NCBI GenBank assembly: GCA_018664115.1
Contig: JABJOX010000055.1
Span: 1-54,842, forward strand
Source of the DNA: Candidatus Woesearchaeota archaeon
Lineage (GTDB): Archaea > Nanobdellota > Nanobdellia > Woesearchaeales > GW2011-AR9
Length of the DNA: 54,842 nt
Reading direction: 5' to 3'
A program made the translations under genes and the position numbers. Every line of letters starts with the position of its first letter. Positions within the stretch are counted from its first letter, which is position 1. Below are positions 32,722 through 40,172 of the stretch, in pieces. The notes under the pieces are model-generated. The model was not told the origin of the DNA, did not search any database, and saw only the letters and a list, made by a program, of their open reading frames with translations.

Positions 32722-33083
32722 TTTCTTATCTTCTTTTTATACCATTTAGGTTCCAGAAAAGCCATAATTAAACACATTATGTGTCCGAACCAAGTTAAAT
32801 AAATGAATGGTTCATACATCTCTCCACCAACAGTACAACGAACATCATGTTCATTTAGTGGTGAGTCATCATAGGCGCTTTGTTTTTCATACCATTCATC
32901 TTCTGTGATTTCCCCACTTTGATATCTATCCCAAAGTAAATTTTCTATAATAGTACAAGGATTTCCAACTATCTTCGCTACTTTTCCATAAGGCAAGTAG
33001 CCGTTATTAGAATCAAGTTGAATGAAGAACGTTCCCAAAAGGAAAAAACCCACCGACAGAATAATCCATTGTATTTTATTCAT
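32718..33083 (-). CDS. Small two-helix membrane protein
   Basis: 121 aa. Helices at the N-terminus (QWIILSVGFFLLGTFFI) and near the C-terminus (WFGHIMCLIMAFLEP), with an external loop holding two cysteines (GNPCTII; VRCTVGG) and several acidic residues. Basic cytosolic tail (KKKIRK). First of three same-strand genes leading to the Excalibur protein. Function unknown. Confidence 0.5.
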   Translation of the reverse strand: MNKIQWIILSVGFFLLGTFFIQLDSNNGYLPYGKVAKIVGNPCTIIENLLWDRYQSGEITEDEWYEKQSAYDDSPLNEHDVRCTVGGEMYEPFIYLTWFGHIMCLIMAFLEPKWYKKKIRK

Positions 33084-33173
33084 AACATAATGAAATCACT
33101 TTTACTTTATAAATTTGTTCATAAATTGATGAGGGAAAATCTTCAGAAACTTCTGTACATCTAAAAAACAAAA

Positions 33174-33722
33174 CTAACTCAGCTCTCGCTTCAACATCTT
33201 ATGAGCTTTATTAACTTCTTTAAATTTCTCTGTACTACCGCCCTCAACATCAGGATGATATTCTTTAGCCATCTTTTTATAATGTTGACCGATTAATTCT
33301 AAATCATTACAATCTTCTTCAACACCAAGTAATTTACGAGCTTCTTTACGTTTTTCTTCCACATCACGATCTTCAGAAAAATCTAAAACAAATTGTTCAA
33401 CAGTTTTTTCTTTACTAAGAATTAAATCAACTTCAGCTTCAATCACTTTGAAAACAACATAAATATTTTCCACAAATTTTCTAGATAGCCCATAACTGTA
33501 ATAAAGATTCTGACCTTCAAAGTACCAAGAAGCAGATGCCTTACCTCGTTTGTATGCAACAGGTTGTAAAGGTATCTCAACATCATCTTCAACAACGCCA
33601 ATCTTTCTAAGTAAAGTGATGATATTGTTTTTGAATTGTAATGCTCTTCTGTCAAAAGAATCTCTAATTAAGGGAGCGTTAAATTCATGTCCTTTTACTG
33701 TCATTTTTGTAATATTAGCCAT
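33174..33722 (-). CDS. Protein with C-terminal J domain
   Basis: 182 aa. The last 60 residues are a J domain: ARKLLGVEEDCNDLELIGQHYKKM, AKEYHPDVEGG (HPD tripeptide that stimulates Hsp70 ATPase), FKEVNKAHKML. The first 115 residues are an unrecognised domain (MANITKMTVKGHEFNAPLIR; ASWYFEGQNLYYSYGLS). The J domain at the C-terminus rather than the N-terminus suggests a client-specific DnaJ-like adaptor. No dnaK in the window. Confidence 0.75.
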   Translation of the reverse strand: MANITKMTVKGHEFNAPLIRDSFDRRALQFKNNIITLLRKIGVVEDDVEIPLQPVAYKRGKASASWYFEGQNLYYSYGLSRKFVENIYVVFKVIEAEVDLILSKEKTVEQFVLDFSEDRDVEEKRKEARKLLGVEEDCNDLELIGQHYKKMAKEYHPDVEGGSTEKFKEVNKAHKMLKRELS

Positions 33723-33839
33723 TTTTTGTGTGATTATACGAAATTCTACTCTCTGTTTATAAATGTATACTACAGAATATAAGTATTAAGAACACCAGAG
33801 AATAATAACAAATATAAACACTAAACATTTAATTCCCCT

Positions 33840-34112
33840 ATGGAAAACAAAGAATGGTTTGTTTATATCTTAGAATGCCACAACGATTCTCTTTATACAG
33901 GCATCACTAACGATTTAAAGAAACGTATGCTTACACATAAAAGCGGCAAAGGAAGTAAATATGTTCGTGCCAAAGGTTTTAAAAAACTATTACACGCAAT
34001 TTCTACAACAAATAAAAGTGAAGCAGCTAAGATGGAATATCAAATTAAACAATTAGAACGAAACGATAAAATTACTTTCTTTATGAAACATCCAAATCTA
34101 AAACTTCTCTAA
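33840..34112 (+). CDS. GIY-YIG protein, YhbQ/UPF0213 type
   Basis: 90 aa. Begins WFVYILECHNDSLYTGITND with the Y-x-L...LYTG pair, then the Arg helix KKRMLTH, GKGSKYVRAKG, and AAKMEYQIKQLERN with the metal-ligand Glu. Single-domain family thought to act on nucleic acids. It converges on the Hel308-like gene, overlapping it by 15 bases. Confidence 0.85.
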   Translation: MENKEWFVYILECHNDSLYTGITNDLKKRMLTHKSGKGSKYVRAKGFKKLLHAISTTNKSEAAKMEYQIKQLERNDKITFFMKHPNLKLL

Positions 34113-35642
34113 ACTCAGCTGTCCTTTACGTGTCCCTTTAGGAATCTCACGAACCTCAAGACCAAGCTGCTTATGAACGTCAACCGCTAATTTCACACCT
34201 AACATTTGTGCTAAAGAAGTTAAATCTGTTTTCTTCACATCACCCAAATCTTTTATCCCATTAATAACCATTTTTCTGGCACGAACACGACCAACACCTT
34301 TCAATTTTAATAAAGGTAACAACTCTTCTTTAACACCATTCTTAACACGAATTCTTAAATTATGAATTTCTTTGGTTAAACCACCAGCCATCATCGAAAC
34401 TCGAGCTAATTCTGAAGAAGCGTACAATAACCAATCAGCAATTTCAATTTTAACACGAATCTCTCCCGGACGAATATCAAAATTCTCTAATAAGAAATCC
34501 TCATTAGTTTCATTGATCCAAGCGTCAAAAAACAAGGAAGTTTTAATGGAATTAATAAATTCGTTATATTCTAAATCAAAAGCAGAAGGTTCTTCTTTCA
34601 ATAGTTTATCATAATTCTTAACCAGTTCTTCTTGAATTTTATCTTGTTCTTTTGCTTTAACTCTCAATAATGGCCGCATTTCTAAAGTATGACAAATCAT
34701 TTGTAAAAGAGAAAAACTATCTTTCTCAGAATTAAATTTTATTAAACAATCTAATAAATGTCTTGCAGTTAACGGATCAAGATACAATTCAGAAACTCTT
34801 TGTCCAAGCAAAGTAGCTTTTAATTTTCTAATTTCTTGATTCTTTTTGTTTAAATCTTTAGCAACAACAAAGTCATCTTGAACTCTATCTGCCCCAGAAA
34901 TTTTTACAAACTCCCATTCTTCTAACAGATTTAACATTTTATCCATAATCATTTCTAATTTAGCAAAATCTCGAAATTGTGAAGCCCAAAAAGTTTTTGA
35001 AAAGAAATCTTTCATATTCTTTTCATCTGTAATTATCCCAGAAGCGATTAAAGAAAGAAGATAAGTTCTTAACACCGGTTCAACAGCAAGTTTAGAATAT
35101 ATTTCTTCTGGTTTTCCTAAAACGTATCTGTCATAAATTTCTTGTTTATCATTTTCATCTTTTGCAACCGTTATCGCTTCTCCTTCTTTTTCAAACTCAG
35201 GCCGGCCAGCTCTGCCCGCCATTTGTAAATATTCTAAGACCGGAATCCAATCCATGCCCCATTTACCTGAAAACCTTTTAAGAGATTTGATAATCACACG
35301 ATAAGCAGGAAGTGACATCCCTGCTGCTAAGGTGGGAGTGCAACAAATTACTTTGATTTTCCCACTTCTAAACTCATCTTCAATCAAATCTTTTTGTTTC
35401 TGTACTAAACCAGCGTGATGAAAAGCAATTCCTTTCCTAACACAACGTGATAATCTCCGACACTGTTTTGTTGATGAAGAAGCAGCTTTAAGAACTTCTT
35501 CTTCCATTTCAGGATGTTGAAAATTAGTTAATTTAGAAATCTCTTCAGCAGATTTTTCTGCAGAAGCACGAGATGGTGCAAAAACTATTGCCTGCTTCTT
35601 CATCTTAATAGTTTCTACTGCTAATCGCTGAATATCATCCAT
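34098..35642 (-). CDS. Hel308 helicase lacking the first RecA domain
   Basis: 514 aa. It begins exactly at the linker to RecA domain 2 (KMKKQAIVFAPSRASAEKSA). Then come the Hel308 motifs GIAFHHAGL, VICCTPTLAAGMSLPAYRVI and LQMAGRAGRPEF, followed by winged-helix and ratchet domains and the C-terminal helix-hairpin-helix (LKLKGVGRVRARKMVINGIK). Walker A and DEAH (domain 1, about 200 aa) are missing, and the upstream gene is an unrelated TrmB regulator. An in-frame TAA lies shortly upstream of the ATG. Either domain 1 is coded elsewhere (split gene, as DPANN archaea sometimes have) or this is a degenerate helicase. Full Hel308 is about 700 aa. Confidence 0.85.
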   Translation of the reverse strand: MDDIQRLAVETIKMKKQAIVFAPSRASAEKSAEEISKLTNFQHPEMEEEVLKAASSSTKQCRRLSRCVRKGIAFHHAGLVQKQKDLIEDEFRSGKIKVICCTPTLAAGMSLPAYRVIIKSLKRFSGKWGMDWIPVLEYLQMAGRAGRPEFEKEGEAITVAKDENDKQEIYDRYVLGKPEEIYSKLAVEPVLRTYLLSLIASGIITDEKNMKDFFSKTFWASQFRDFAKLEMIMDKMLNLLEEWEFVKISGADRVQDDFVVAKDLNKKNQEIRKLKATLLGQRVSELYLDPLTARHLLDCLIKFNSEKDSFSLLQMICHTLEMRPLLRVKAKEQDKIQEELVKNYDKLLKEEPSAFDLEYNEFINSIKTSLFFDAWINETNEDFLLENFDIRPGEIRVKIEIADWLLYASSELARVSMMAGGLTKEIHNLRIRVKNGVKEELLPLLKLKGVGRVRARKMVINGIKDLGDVKKTDLTSLAQMLGVKLAVDVHKQLGLEVREIPKGTRKGQLSLEKF

Positions 35643-35692
35643 ATTTATTCGGGATTAGTATAGATTTATTAAGTTAATGGTGATAAAGATTA

Positions 35693-36436
35693 TCATTTAG
35701 CTTGTTCCCAAATATGGTCAAAAAAAGTCCGAAAAGAATCAGCAACTTCTTTTCCTTTAATTACAATTAAGATAGGAATATCAGTCCATACTCCAAGAAG
35801 AGTATGATCTCTAAAAATATCTACTGTTGTCGGTGTTTCTTGAGAGGTATAACGTATATCACTATATTTTGATTTTGGTGCTAATTCAGGCGAACCTTTT
35901 ATTTTTTTGTTAGCAATCAATTTTTGATGAATACCAATTTGATCAGTTTTAACTCTCCAATGTTTGAAAAATAAAGCCCTTTCTTTTGACAATCTTTCTG
36001 GTAAACCAAAGGCATGCCAAACATCATTCTTTTTAGCATCTTTAATCAATAGATTAAAAACATTTTTTATGCCTGGCCACCCATTAAACACTTCTACAGA
36101 TTGATCTAATTTTTTTTCTTTCATTTCAGCAAGTAAAGTAGGAATGATTTTATTAAATTGTAAAGATTTTTCTTCAAATTCTTTTTTCTTTTTTTCTAAA
36201 TAATCTGGAATAAGTCGAGGGTCAATGGGATTAAATTTTTTCACACCATTTTCAATCACAGAACTTACAAAACCTTTTGTTTGTAAACGATCTAATATTT
36301 CATAAACTTTTGAACGAGAAATGCTAGCTATTTTTACTAATGGCCCTGCAGAAGTTAAACCAGTTTTCAATAAAGCAAGGTATACTTTACTTTCTCCTTT
36401 AGTCAAACCAATTTTTTCTAGTGCTCCAGTATCCAT
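35693..36436 (-). CDS. TrmB-family transcription regulator 1
   Basis: 247 aa from MDTGALEKIGLTKGESKVYL; the longer start adds four codons only. N-terminal wHTH (TSAGPLVKIASISRSKVYEI then LDRLQTKGFVSSV), coiled linker (YLEKKKKEFEEKSLQFNKII), and a C-terminal effector domain with VEVFNGWPGIKNVFNLLI. TrmB regulators respond to sugars or other small ligands, but the domain alone does not say which. A 22-bp motif (TTGTC...GACAA) lies 41 bases upstream and recurs near the second TrmB gene. Confidence 0.8.
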   Translation of the reverse strand: MDTGALEKIGLTKGESKVYLALLKTGLTSAGPLVKIASISRSKVYEILDRLQTKGFVSSVIENGVKKFNPIDPRLIPDYLEKKKKEFEEKSLQFNKIIPTLLAEMKEKKLDQSVEVFNGWPGIKNVFNLLIKDAKKNDVWHAFGLPERLSKERALFFKHWRVKTDQIGIHQKLIANKKIKGSPELAPKSKYSDIRYTSQETPTTVDIFRDHTLLGVWTDIPILIVIKGKEVADSFRTFFDHIWEQAK

Positions 36437-36477
36437 TTTTAGTATCAATACTTATTGGTTTATATATTTGTCTGTTA

Positions 36478-36499
36478 TTGTCACGTAGGGGGGAGACAA
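36478..36499. promoter_or_regulatory. 22-bp G-rich repeat, copy 1
   Basis: TTGTCACGTAGGGGGGAGAC followed by AA: complementary TTGTC/GACAA ends around CACGTAGGGGGGA. Identical copy at 37407-37428. Found 41 bases upstream of TrmB gene 1, so it may be its operator or a shared regulatory RNA/DNA element. Confidence 0.55.
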
Positions 36500-36510
36500 G
36501 AATTTTAAGA

Positions 36511-37254
36511 TCACCAAGGGTCTTTCCAGAAGTAATTGAAATATTTCATGAAACTGTCTTTGATCTCTTCTGATTCTAAAACAAATGCAAATGGTTTCTT
36601 GGTCCAAAGAACTTGAGCAACTTTATTGCCGAAAATAATGATTACCATCGGTGAACTTAAGTGTTTAGGTAATTCACCGTATTTGTAATATTCATTTTTA
36701 TGTTTCTTAATATCTTTTGGTTTTAAACCCTGCAAAAAAGTTCCATGATCAACTAAATCATACATCAGATGTTTTTTTTCTACTCTTCTTTTCATCCAAT
36801 GTTCCCACCAATGTTTCAAAGGAGTGTTGTAAACACCTGAATTGCCACCAATCCAATGACTTGCTTTGTATTCTAAAGCTTCATTTAGTAAAGCTTTAAT
36901 TGCTTCATTTCCTCGATAAACTTCTGCTCTAATATCTGGTTTAGAAATGTTAAACAAGTCTTTAATCTGAGGTATTTGCTGTTTAAGATCTGTTAAAGAA
37001 TCTTCTTTCTTTTTGATCTCTTCTAATAATTTATTTGGATGAGTACATTGATAAGTTCTTTTACCTTTCTCAACGGTATATGAAACTAAACCTTTCTCAA
37101 TCAATTTGTTAAGTATGTCATAAATATTTCTTCTCTCAATACCCGTTTTCTCTTGAATTTTATTCAAACCTGTGATCCCTAACTCTAAAACTGCTGAGTA
37201 AACTGAGATCTGTCCATCGCTTAAACCAAGCTCTTTGAGATTTTCTAATTCCAT
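36511..37254 (-). CDS. TrmB-family transcription regulator 2
   Basis: 247 aa from MELENLKELGLSDGQISVYS; the ORF-track start reads through the promoter. wHTH (ITGLNKIQEKTGIERRNIYD, then KLIEKGLVSYTVE), coiled helix (KKKEDSLTDLKQQIPQIKDL), and effector domain beginning AEVYRGNEAIKALLNEALEY. Same length and layout as TrmB gene 1, so they are likely paralogues. It diverges from the small-gene cluster at 37508, with repeated motifs between. Probably binds those repeats. Confidence 0.8.
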   Translation of the reverse strand: MELENLKELGLSDGQISVYSAVLELGITGLNKIQEKTGIERRNIYDILNKLIEKGLVSYTVEKGKRTYQCTHPNKLLEEIKKKEDSLTDLKQQIPQIKDLFNISKPDIRAEVYRGNEAIKALLNEALEYKASHWIGGNSGVYNTPLKHWWEHWMKRRVEKKHLMYDLVDHGTFLQGLKPKDIKKHKNEYYKYGELPKHLSSPMVIIIFGNKVAQVLWTKKPFAFVLESEEIKDSFMKYFNYFWKDPW

Positions 37255-37328
37255 TTTTATTGTAAATACTTTGTACTTTATAAGCTTTATGGCGTTGAAC
37301 GATACCACAAACATTTAAGTAACCAGGG

Positions 37329-37351
37329 AGTTCCTACTCATAAGTAAAGAA
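37329..37351. promoter_or_regulatory. Near-palindromic repeat, copy A
   Basis: AGTTCCTACTCATAAGTAAAG and two more A bases; the core TACTCATAAGTA is close to a palindrome. A 21-of-23 match lies at 37445-37467. Both are in the region between TrmB gene 2 and the small-gene cluster, so they are candidate TrmB operators. Confidence 0.5.
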
Positions 37352-37406
37352 AAAGCAAACCTTATTTTTGTATAAAAATGGAGGAACAACAATAAAAATG
37401 CTTTTG

Positions 37407-37428
37407 TTGTCACGTAGGGGGGAGACAA
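37407..37428. promoter_or_regulatory. 22-bp G-rich repeat, copy 2
   Basis: Identical to 36478-36499; here the arms extend by one pair (GTTGTC/GACAAC). It lies between copies A and B of the other repeat, about 80 bases before the first small gene. Confidence 0.55.
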
Positions 37429-37444
37429 CGCTTATATAATTATA

Positions 37445-37467
37445 AGTTCCCACTGATAAGTAAAGAA
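37445..37467. promoter_or_regulatory. Near-palindromic repeat, copy B
   Basis: AGTTCCCACTGATAAGTAAA and on; differs from copy A at two positions. It lies about 40 bases before the start codon of the cluster, directly after an AT-rich TATATAATTATAAG box, a good position for a repressor. Confidence 0.5.
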
Positions 37468-37507
37468 TGCAGTTACTCTTTTGGATAAAGAGAGAGGGGG
37501 AGATAAG

Positions 37508-37690
37508 ATGTCGTATGAACTAAGAAAAAATTTAGCAAGAATCAGTTTAGATGAAATCGATAATTTAGCAGCCAGTTATCTGTGTGGTGAACGATTTTCA
37601 TTTGATGATATGCTTCCAATGATGTTTGATCCAGTTTTGAATATGAAAATAAAAAACATTGGAATGAAGTATGGGATTGCAAAAATATAA
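37508..37690 (+). CDS. Unknown 60-aa protein, first of the small-gene cluster
   Basis: Starts at the ATG after GGGGGAGAT; the ORF-track TTG lies within the leader. MSYELRKNLARISLDEIDNL, then SFDDMLPMMFDPVLNMKI. Helical, no membrane segment, no named family. It follows the operator-like repeats and leads four genes in the same direction. Confidence 0.5.
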   Translation: MSYELRKNLARISLDEIDNLAASYLCGERFSFDDMLPMMFDPVLNMKIKNIGMKYGIAKI

Positions 37691-37714
37691 ATTAAAAACA
37701 CGGAGGAAAATAAA

Positions 37715-38050
37715 ATGTATGCACAAGAATATGAATCAAGATTAGGAGAAAAATTAGTAGTTGAATATAGAGATTTTGCTCGGCCAGGAAGAGTTTCAAC
37801 TTTCAAAGGTAGTTACCCAGTTACTTCACATGAAGAAGCAGTGAAAATCTATGAAGTTATGGATGGAAGAAAACACTTACGAGGAGAACTTTGGTTAAGT
37901 GATACACTTGGACAAAGACAAGCACATTACACTGACCAATTAGAAATCATTGACCATCTAGATAGATTGTGTCATGAAAGAATGGATGCTGATGATTTAG
38001 GATCAGAAGTAGACGCGTTTTTACACCAAAGAGATTTTGTTAGACGTTAA
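37715..38050 (+). CDS. Unknown 111-aa protein of the small-gene cluster
   Basis: Starts after CGGAGGAAAATAAA, the leader shared by the next two genes. Mixed alpha/beta: MYAQEYESRLGEKLVVEYRD, RGELWLSDTLGQRQAHYTDQ, then helical FLHQRDFVRR. No catalytic signature. Probably cotranscribed with its neighbours. Confidence 0.5.
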   Translation: MYAQEYESRLGEKLVVEYRDFARPGRVSTFKGSYPVTSHEEAVKIYEVMDGRKHLRGELWLSDTLGQRQAHYTDQLEIIDHLDRLCHERMDADDLGSEVDAFLHQRDFVRR

Positions 38051-38067
38051 CACGGAGGAAAAATAAA

Positions 38068-38526
38068 ATGGAAAATGAAAGATTAGAAGTAAGACTTAGA
38101 GATGTTCCTGAAATAGTAAAGGAAACCATTAAAAAAATAACAAAATCAGATTATTTGACACAAAGAAGGATATATGTTGAAAGGACAGATAATCTTGAAG
38201 GACCGCATCATCAACCATTGTACTATATTATAACGTTAGGAAAAGAAGATGATTCTTTTACTGCACCCTACATAACATCATCTAAAACTGGAGCTGCACT
38301 AACAACTACTCATCCACAGATTTGGTTACATCAACAAAAAAACAGAATGAATATATCAATTAATAATGGTGGATTTACAGGAATTTGTGCTAGCGTGAAA
38401 AATGAGGATTTAGAGAACATTGTTTATGAAAAAAGAAAAGAATGTGAAATATTAACAATTCCCGTAACAGAACCACCAGGTTATCAATTAATGATCAGAA
38501 AAGAAGATTTAATGGAAATGTTTTAA
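38068..38526 (+). CDS. Unknown 152-aa protein of the small-gene cluster
   Basis: Preceded by CACGGAGGAAAAATAAA. Sequence MENERLEVRLRDVPEIVKET, then HQPLYYIITLGKEDDSFTAP and KECEILTIPVTEPPGYQLMI. Alpha/beta with many polar residues; no family I can name. Confidence 0.5.
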   Translation: MENERLEVRLRDVPEIVKETIKKITKSDYLTQRRIYVERTDNLEGPHHQPLYYIITLGKEDDSFTAPYITSSKTGAALTTTHPQIWLHQQKNRMNISINNGGFTGICASVKNEDLENIVYEKRKECEILTIPVTEPPGYQLMIRKEDLMEMF

Positions 38527-38570
38527 ACAAAAACATTTGTATAAAATAAACAATATGGAGGAAAAATAAA

Positions 38571-38906
38571 ATGACATACAAAAAAATAGATGATAAATTT
38601 GGAAAAAAAGACCAAGTAGGTTATGACCCAAAAGAATATCGTAAATACGATGATTTAAAATTAGATGAATTTGAAAAAAAAGAACCAGTAAGTTATGACC
38701 CAAAAGAATATCGTAAATACGATGATTTAAAATTAGATGAATTTGAAAAAAAAGAACCAGTAGGTTATGACCCAAAAGAATACTCTAAATACGATCCTTT
38801 AAAATCGCCTAAAAAAGACGAATATGTCCCTCAGCCAGAAGAAGATAAACCTTGGGACCATTGGGACCCTAGAAAACCACCAGGACCAGGGGCAATGCTA
38901 TTATAA
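38571..38906 (+). CDS. Tandem-repeat 111-aa protein
   Basis: Two and a half copies of a 24-residue unit (YDPKEYRKYDDLKLDEFEKK then EPV-S/G), followed by a Pro/Asp/Trp-rich tail (EDKPWDHWDPRKPPGPGA). Highly charged and probably disordered. Leader TATGGAGGAAAAATAAA matches the two previous genes. The DNA repeat is 72 bp and nearly exact, a sign of recent expansion. Function unknown. Confidence 0.55.
   Translation: MTYKKIDDKFGKKDQVGYDPKEYRKYDDLKLDEFEKKEPVSYDPKEYRKYDDLKLDEFEKKEPVGYDPKEYSKYDPLKSPKKDEYVPQPEEDKPWDHWDPRKPPGPGAMLL
38621..38764 (+). repeat. 72-bp tandem repeat inside the 111-aa gene
   Basis: Two full units starting at 38621 and 38693, with a partial third from 38765. The first unit and the start of the second differ only at isolated bases (glycine versus serine codon at the junction). 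In-frame, so copy-number change would keep the reading frame. Confidence 0.75.
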
Positions 38907-38919
38907 TAAAGTTTTTTTT

Positions 38920-39429
38920 TTATTTCTTCTTAGGAATATGTTTCCTTTTAGTAGGAACTTTGAACACGAACCAATCGTCTTTAGTTATCGGATGAAAGTG
39001 GTCTACTTCATTAATTAAAATACGAGCAGTTGTTTCTTTAACCGCGGCTATTTCTACCCGAACCCCTTCCGATTTCAAATGTCTAACCAACTCAACGTAA
39101 TCAGAGTCTCCAGACATGATAATGATTGAATCCACTTTAGAAGCTAGTTGTGTAGCTTTAATCGATAACGGAATGTCAGCAGACTTGTGACAAGGTATAA
39201 CTGAACCGTAATATTGATTATGTAATCTTTCAGCAAGTTTGTCAGAAATATTTTTCCCTTCTCTGAAATAGATTAATCGATTCAAACCTCGATTGCCTAA
39301 CAATTTAGGAATCAGTTTGTCAAAGTTGATCATTGCGCTAGTATTTTTAGCAATATCATGAATACTTCTTTCGATATTATTTCCATCACAAAGGATTGCT
39401 ACAGATTGATTAATTAATAATTGTGTCAT
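38920..39429 (-). CDS. NYN (LabA-like PIN-fold) nuclease
   Basis: 169 aa from MTQLLINQSVAILCDGNNIE; GGGTGAT lies 6 bases upstream. PIN/NYN acidic residues: ILCDGNN, the central DIPLSIKATQLASKVD helix, and IIMSGDSDYVELVRHLKSEG. It is probably a metal-dependent RNase acting on structured or tRNA-like RNA. The C-terminus is basic. It converges on the tandem-repeat gene. Confidence 0.8.
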   Translation of the reverse strand: MTQLLINQSVAILCDGNNIERSIHDIAKNTSAMINFDKLIPKLLGNRGLNRLIYFREGKNISDKLAERLHNQYYGSVIPCHKSADIPLSIKATQLASKVDSIIIMSGDSDYVELVRHLKSEGVRVEIAAVKETTARILINEVDHFHPITKDDWFVFKVPTKRKHIPKKK

Positions 39430-39548
39430 TGTTATCACCCATTTTTTTGTGGGTACCAAAAAATTTTAATTTTTTCAGTACCTTTTTATTATTTTAATAG
39501 TACAAAGAAATCTATAAAAGTATTTAAGCGTTATGTTTTAGAATTAAT

Positions 39549-39683
39549 TTATTCTTTTTTCTCTTTTTGATATTTTTCGTAATTCTTCTTGCACTTATCA
39601 CAAATAACTGGCTGTCTACTTTCAACTAGAACCCATACATCTTTACAAACTCTACATTTCTTCTTAAATTGCAATTTTGCCAT
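39549..39683 (-). CDS. 44-aa zinc-ribbon protein
   Basis: MAKLQFKKKCRVCKDVWVLV, then RQPVICDKCKKNYEKYQKEK: two C-x-x-C pairs 18 residues apart in a basic frame, a small treble-clef/zinc-ribbon. Too short for the ORF track. Possibly binds RNA or ribosome; this is from composition only. Confidence 0.55.
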   Translation of the reverse strand: MAKLQFKKKCRVCKDVWVLVESRQPVICDKCKKNYEKYQKEKKE

Positions 39684-39870
39684 ATTAAATAAAAGTTGGC
39701 CGTTTATATAAGTGTTTGTGTTATTTTAGGTATTTATTAAAGATATTAACTAATTCACTTAAAAACCCAAAGCTTTATAAAACAAAACACTAATTCACTG
39801 ATATAATTTAATACCACAAGTAAGAGCACAACTCTTTCTTAGTATTATTTAATTTGGAGGAAAATATCAA

Positions 39871-40062
39871 ATGGAAGGAACAGTAAAATGGTTCAATGGC
39901 CAAAAAGGCTTCGGTTTTGTACAAGGCGAAGACGGAAAAGATTACTTTGTTCATTTTAGCGCAGTACCAGAAGACGTACGACTAAATGAAGGAGATAAAG
40001 TAACTTTCGATGTTGTTGAAACAGAAAAAGGCGAACAAGCACAAAACATTCAATTAGCATAA
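39871..40062 (+). CDS. cspA: Cold-shock domain protein
   Basis: 63 aa, standard length. MEGTVKWFNGQKGFGFVQGE holds RNP1, and KDYFVHFSAV holds RNP2. It binds single-stranded RNA and DNA as a chaperone. GGAGGAAAATATCAA precedes the ATG. Csp is patchy in archaea and is usually bacterial in origin. Probably highly expressed, given the strong ribosome-binding site. Confidence 0.93.
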   Translation: MEGTVKWFNGQKGFGFVQGEDGKDYFVHFSAVPEDVRLNEGDKVTFDVVETEKGEQAQNIQLA

Positions 40063-40172
40063 GATTTTATTTATAATTTATAATTATATTTATTAAATCA
40101 AACTTTTTTTTTCTTTATTTTTTCTCATTTTTTATCAATAAATATTTATAATCAAACAATTCTTTCTAATCT

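Noticed and set aside
33840-34112. GIY-YIG protein as a UvrC fragment
   Set aside because: Length and YILECHNDSLYTG pattern match the stand-alone YhbQ/UPF0213 family.
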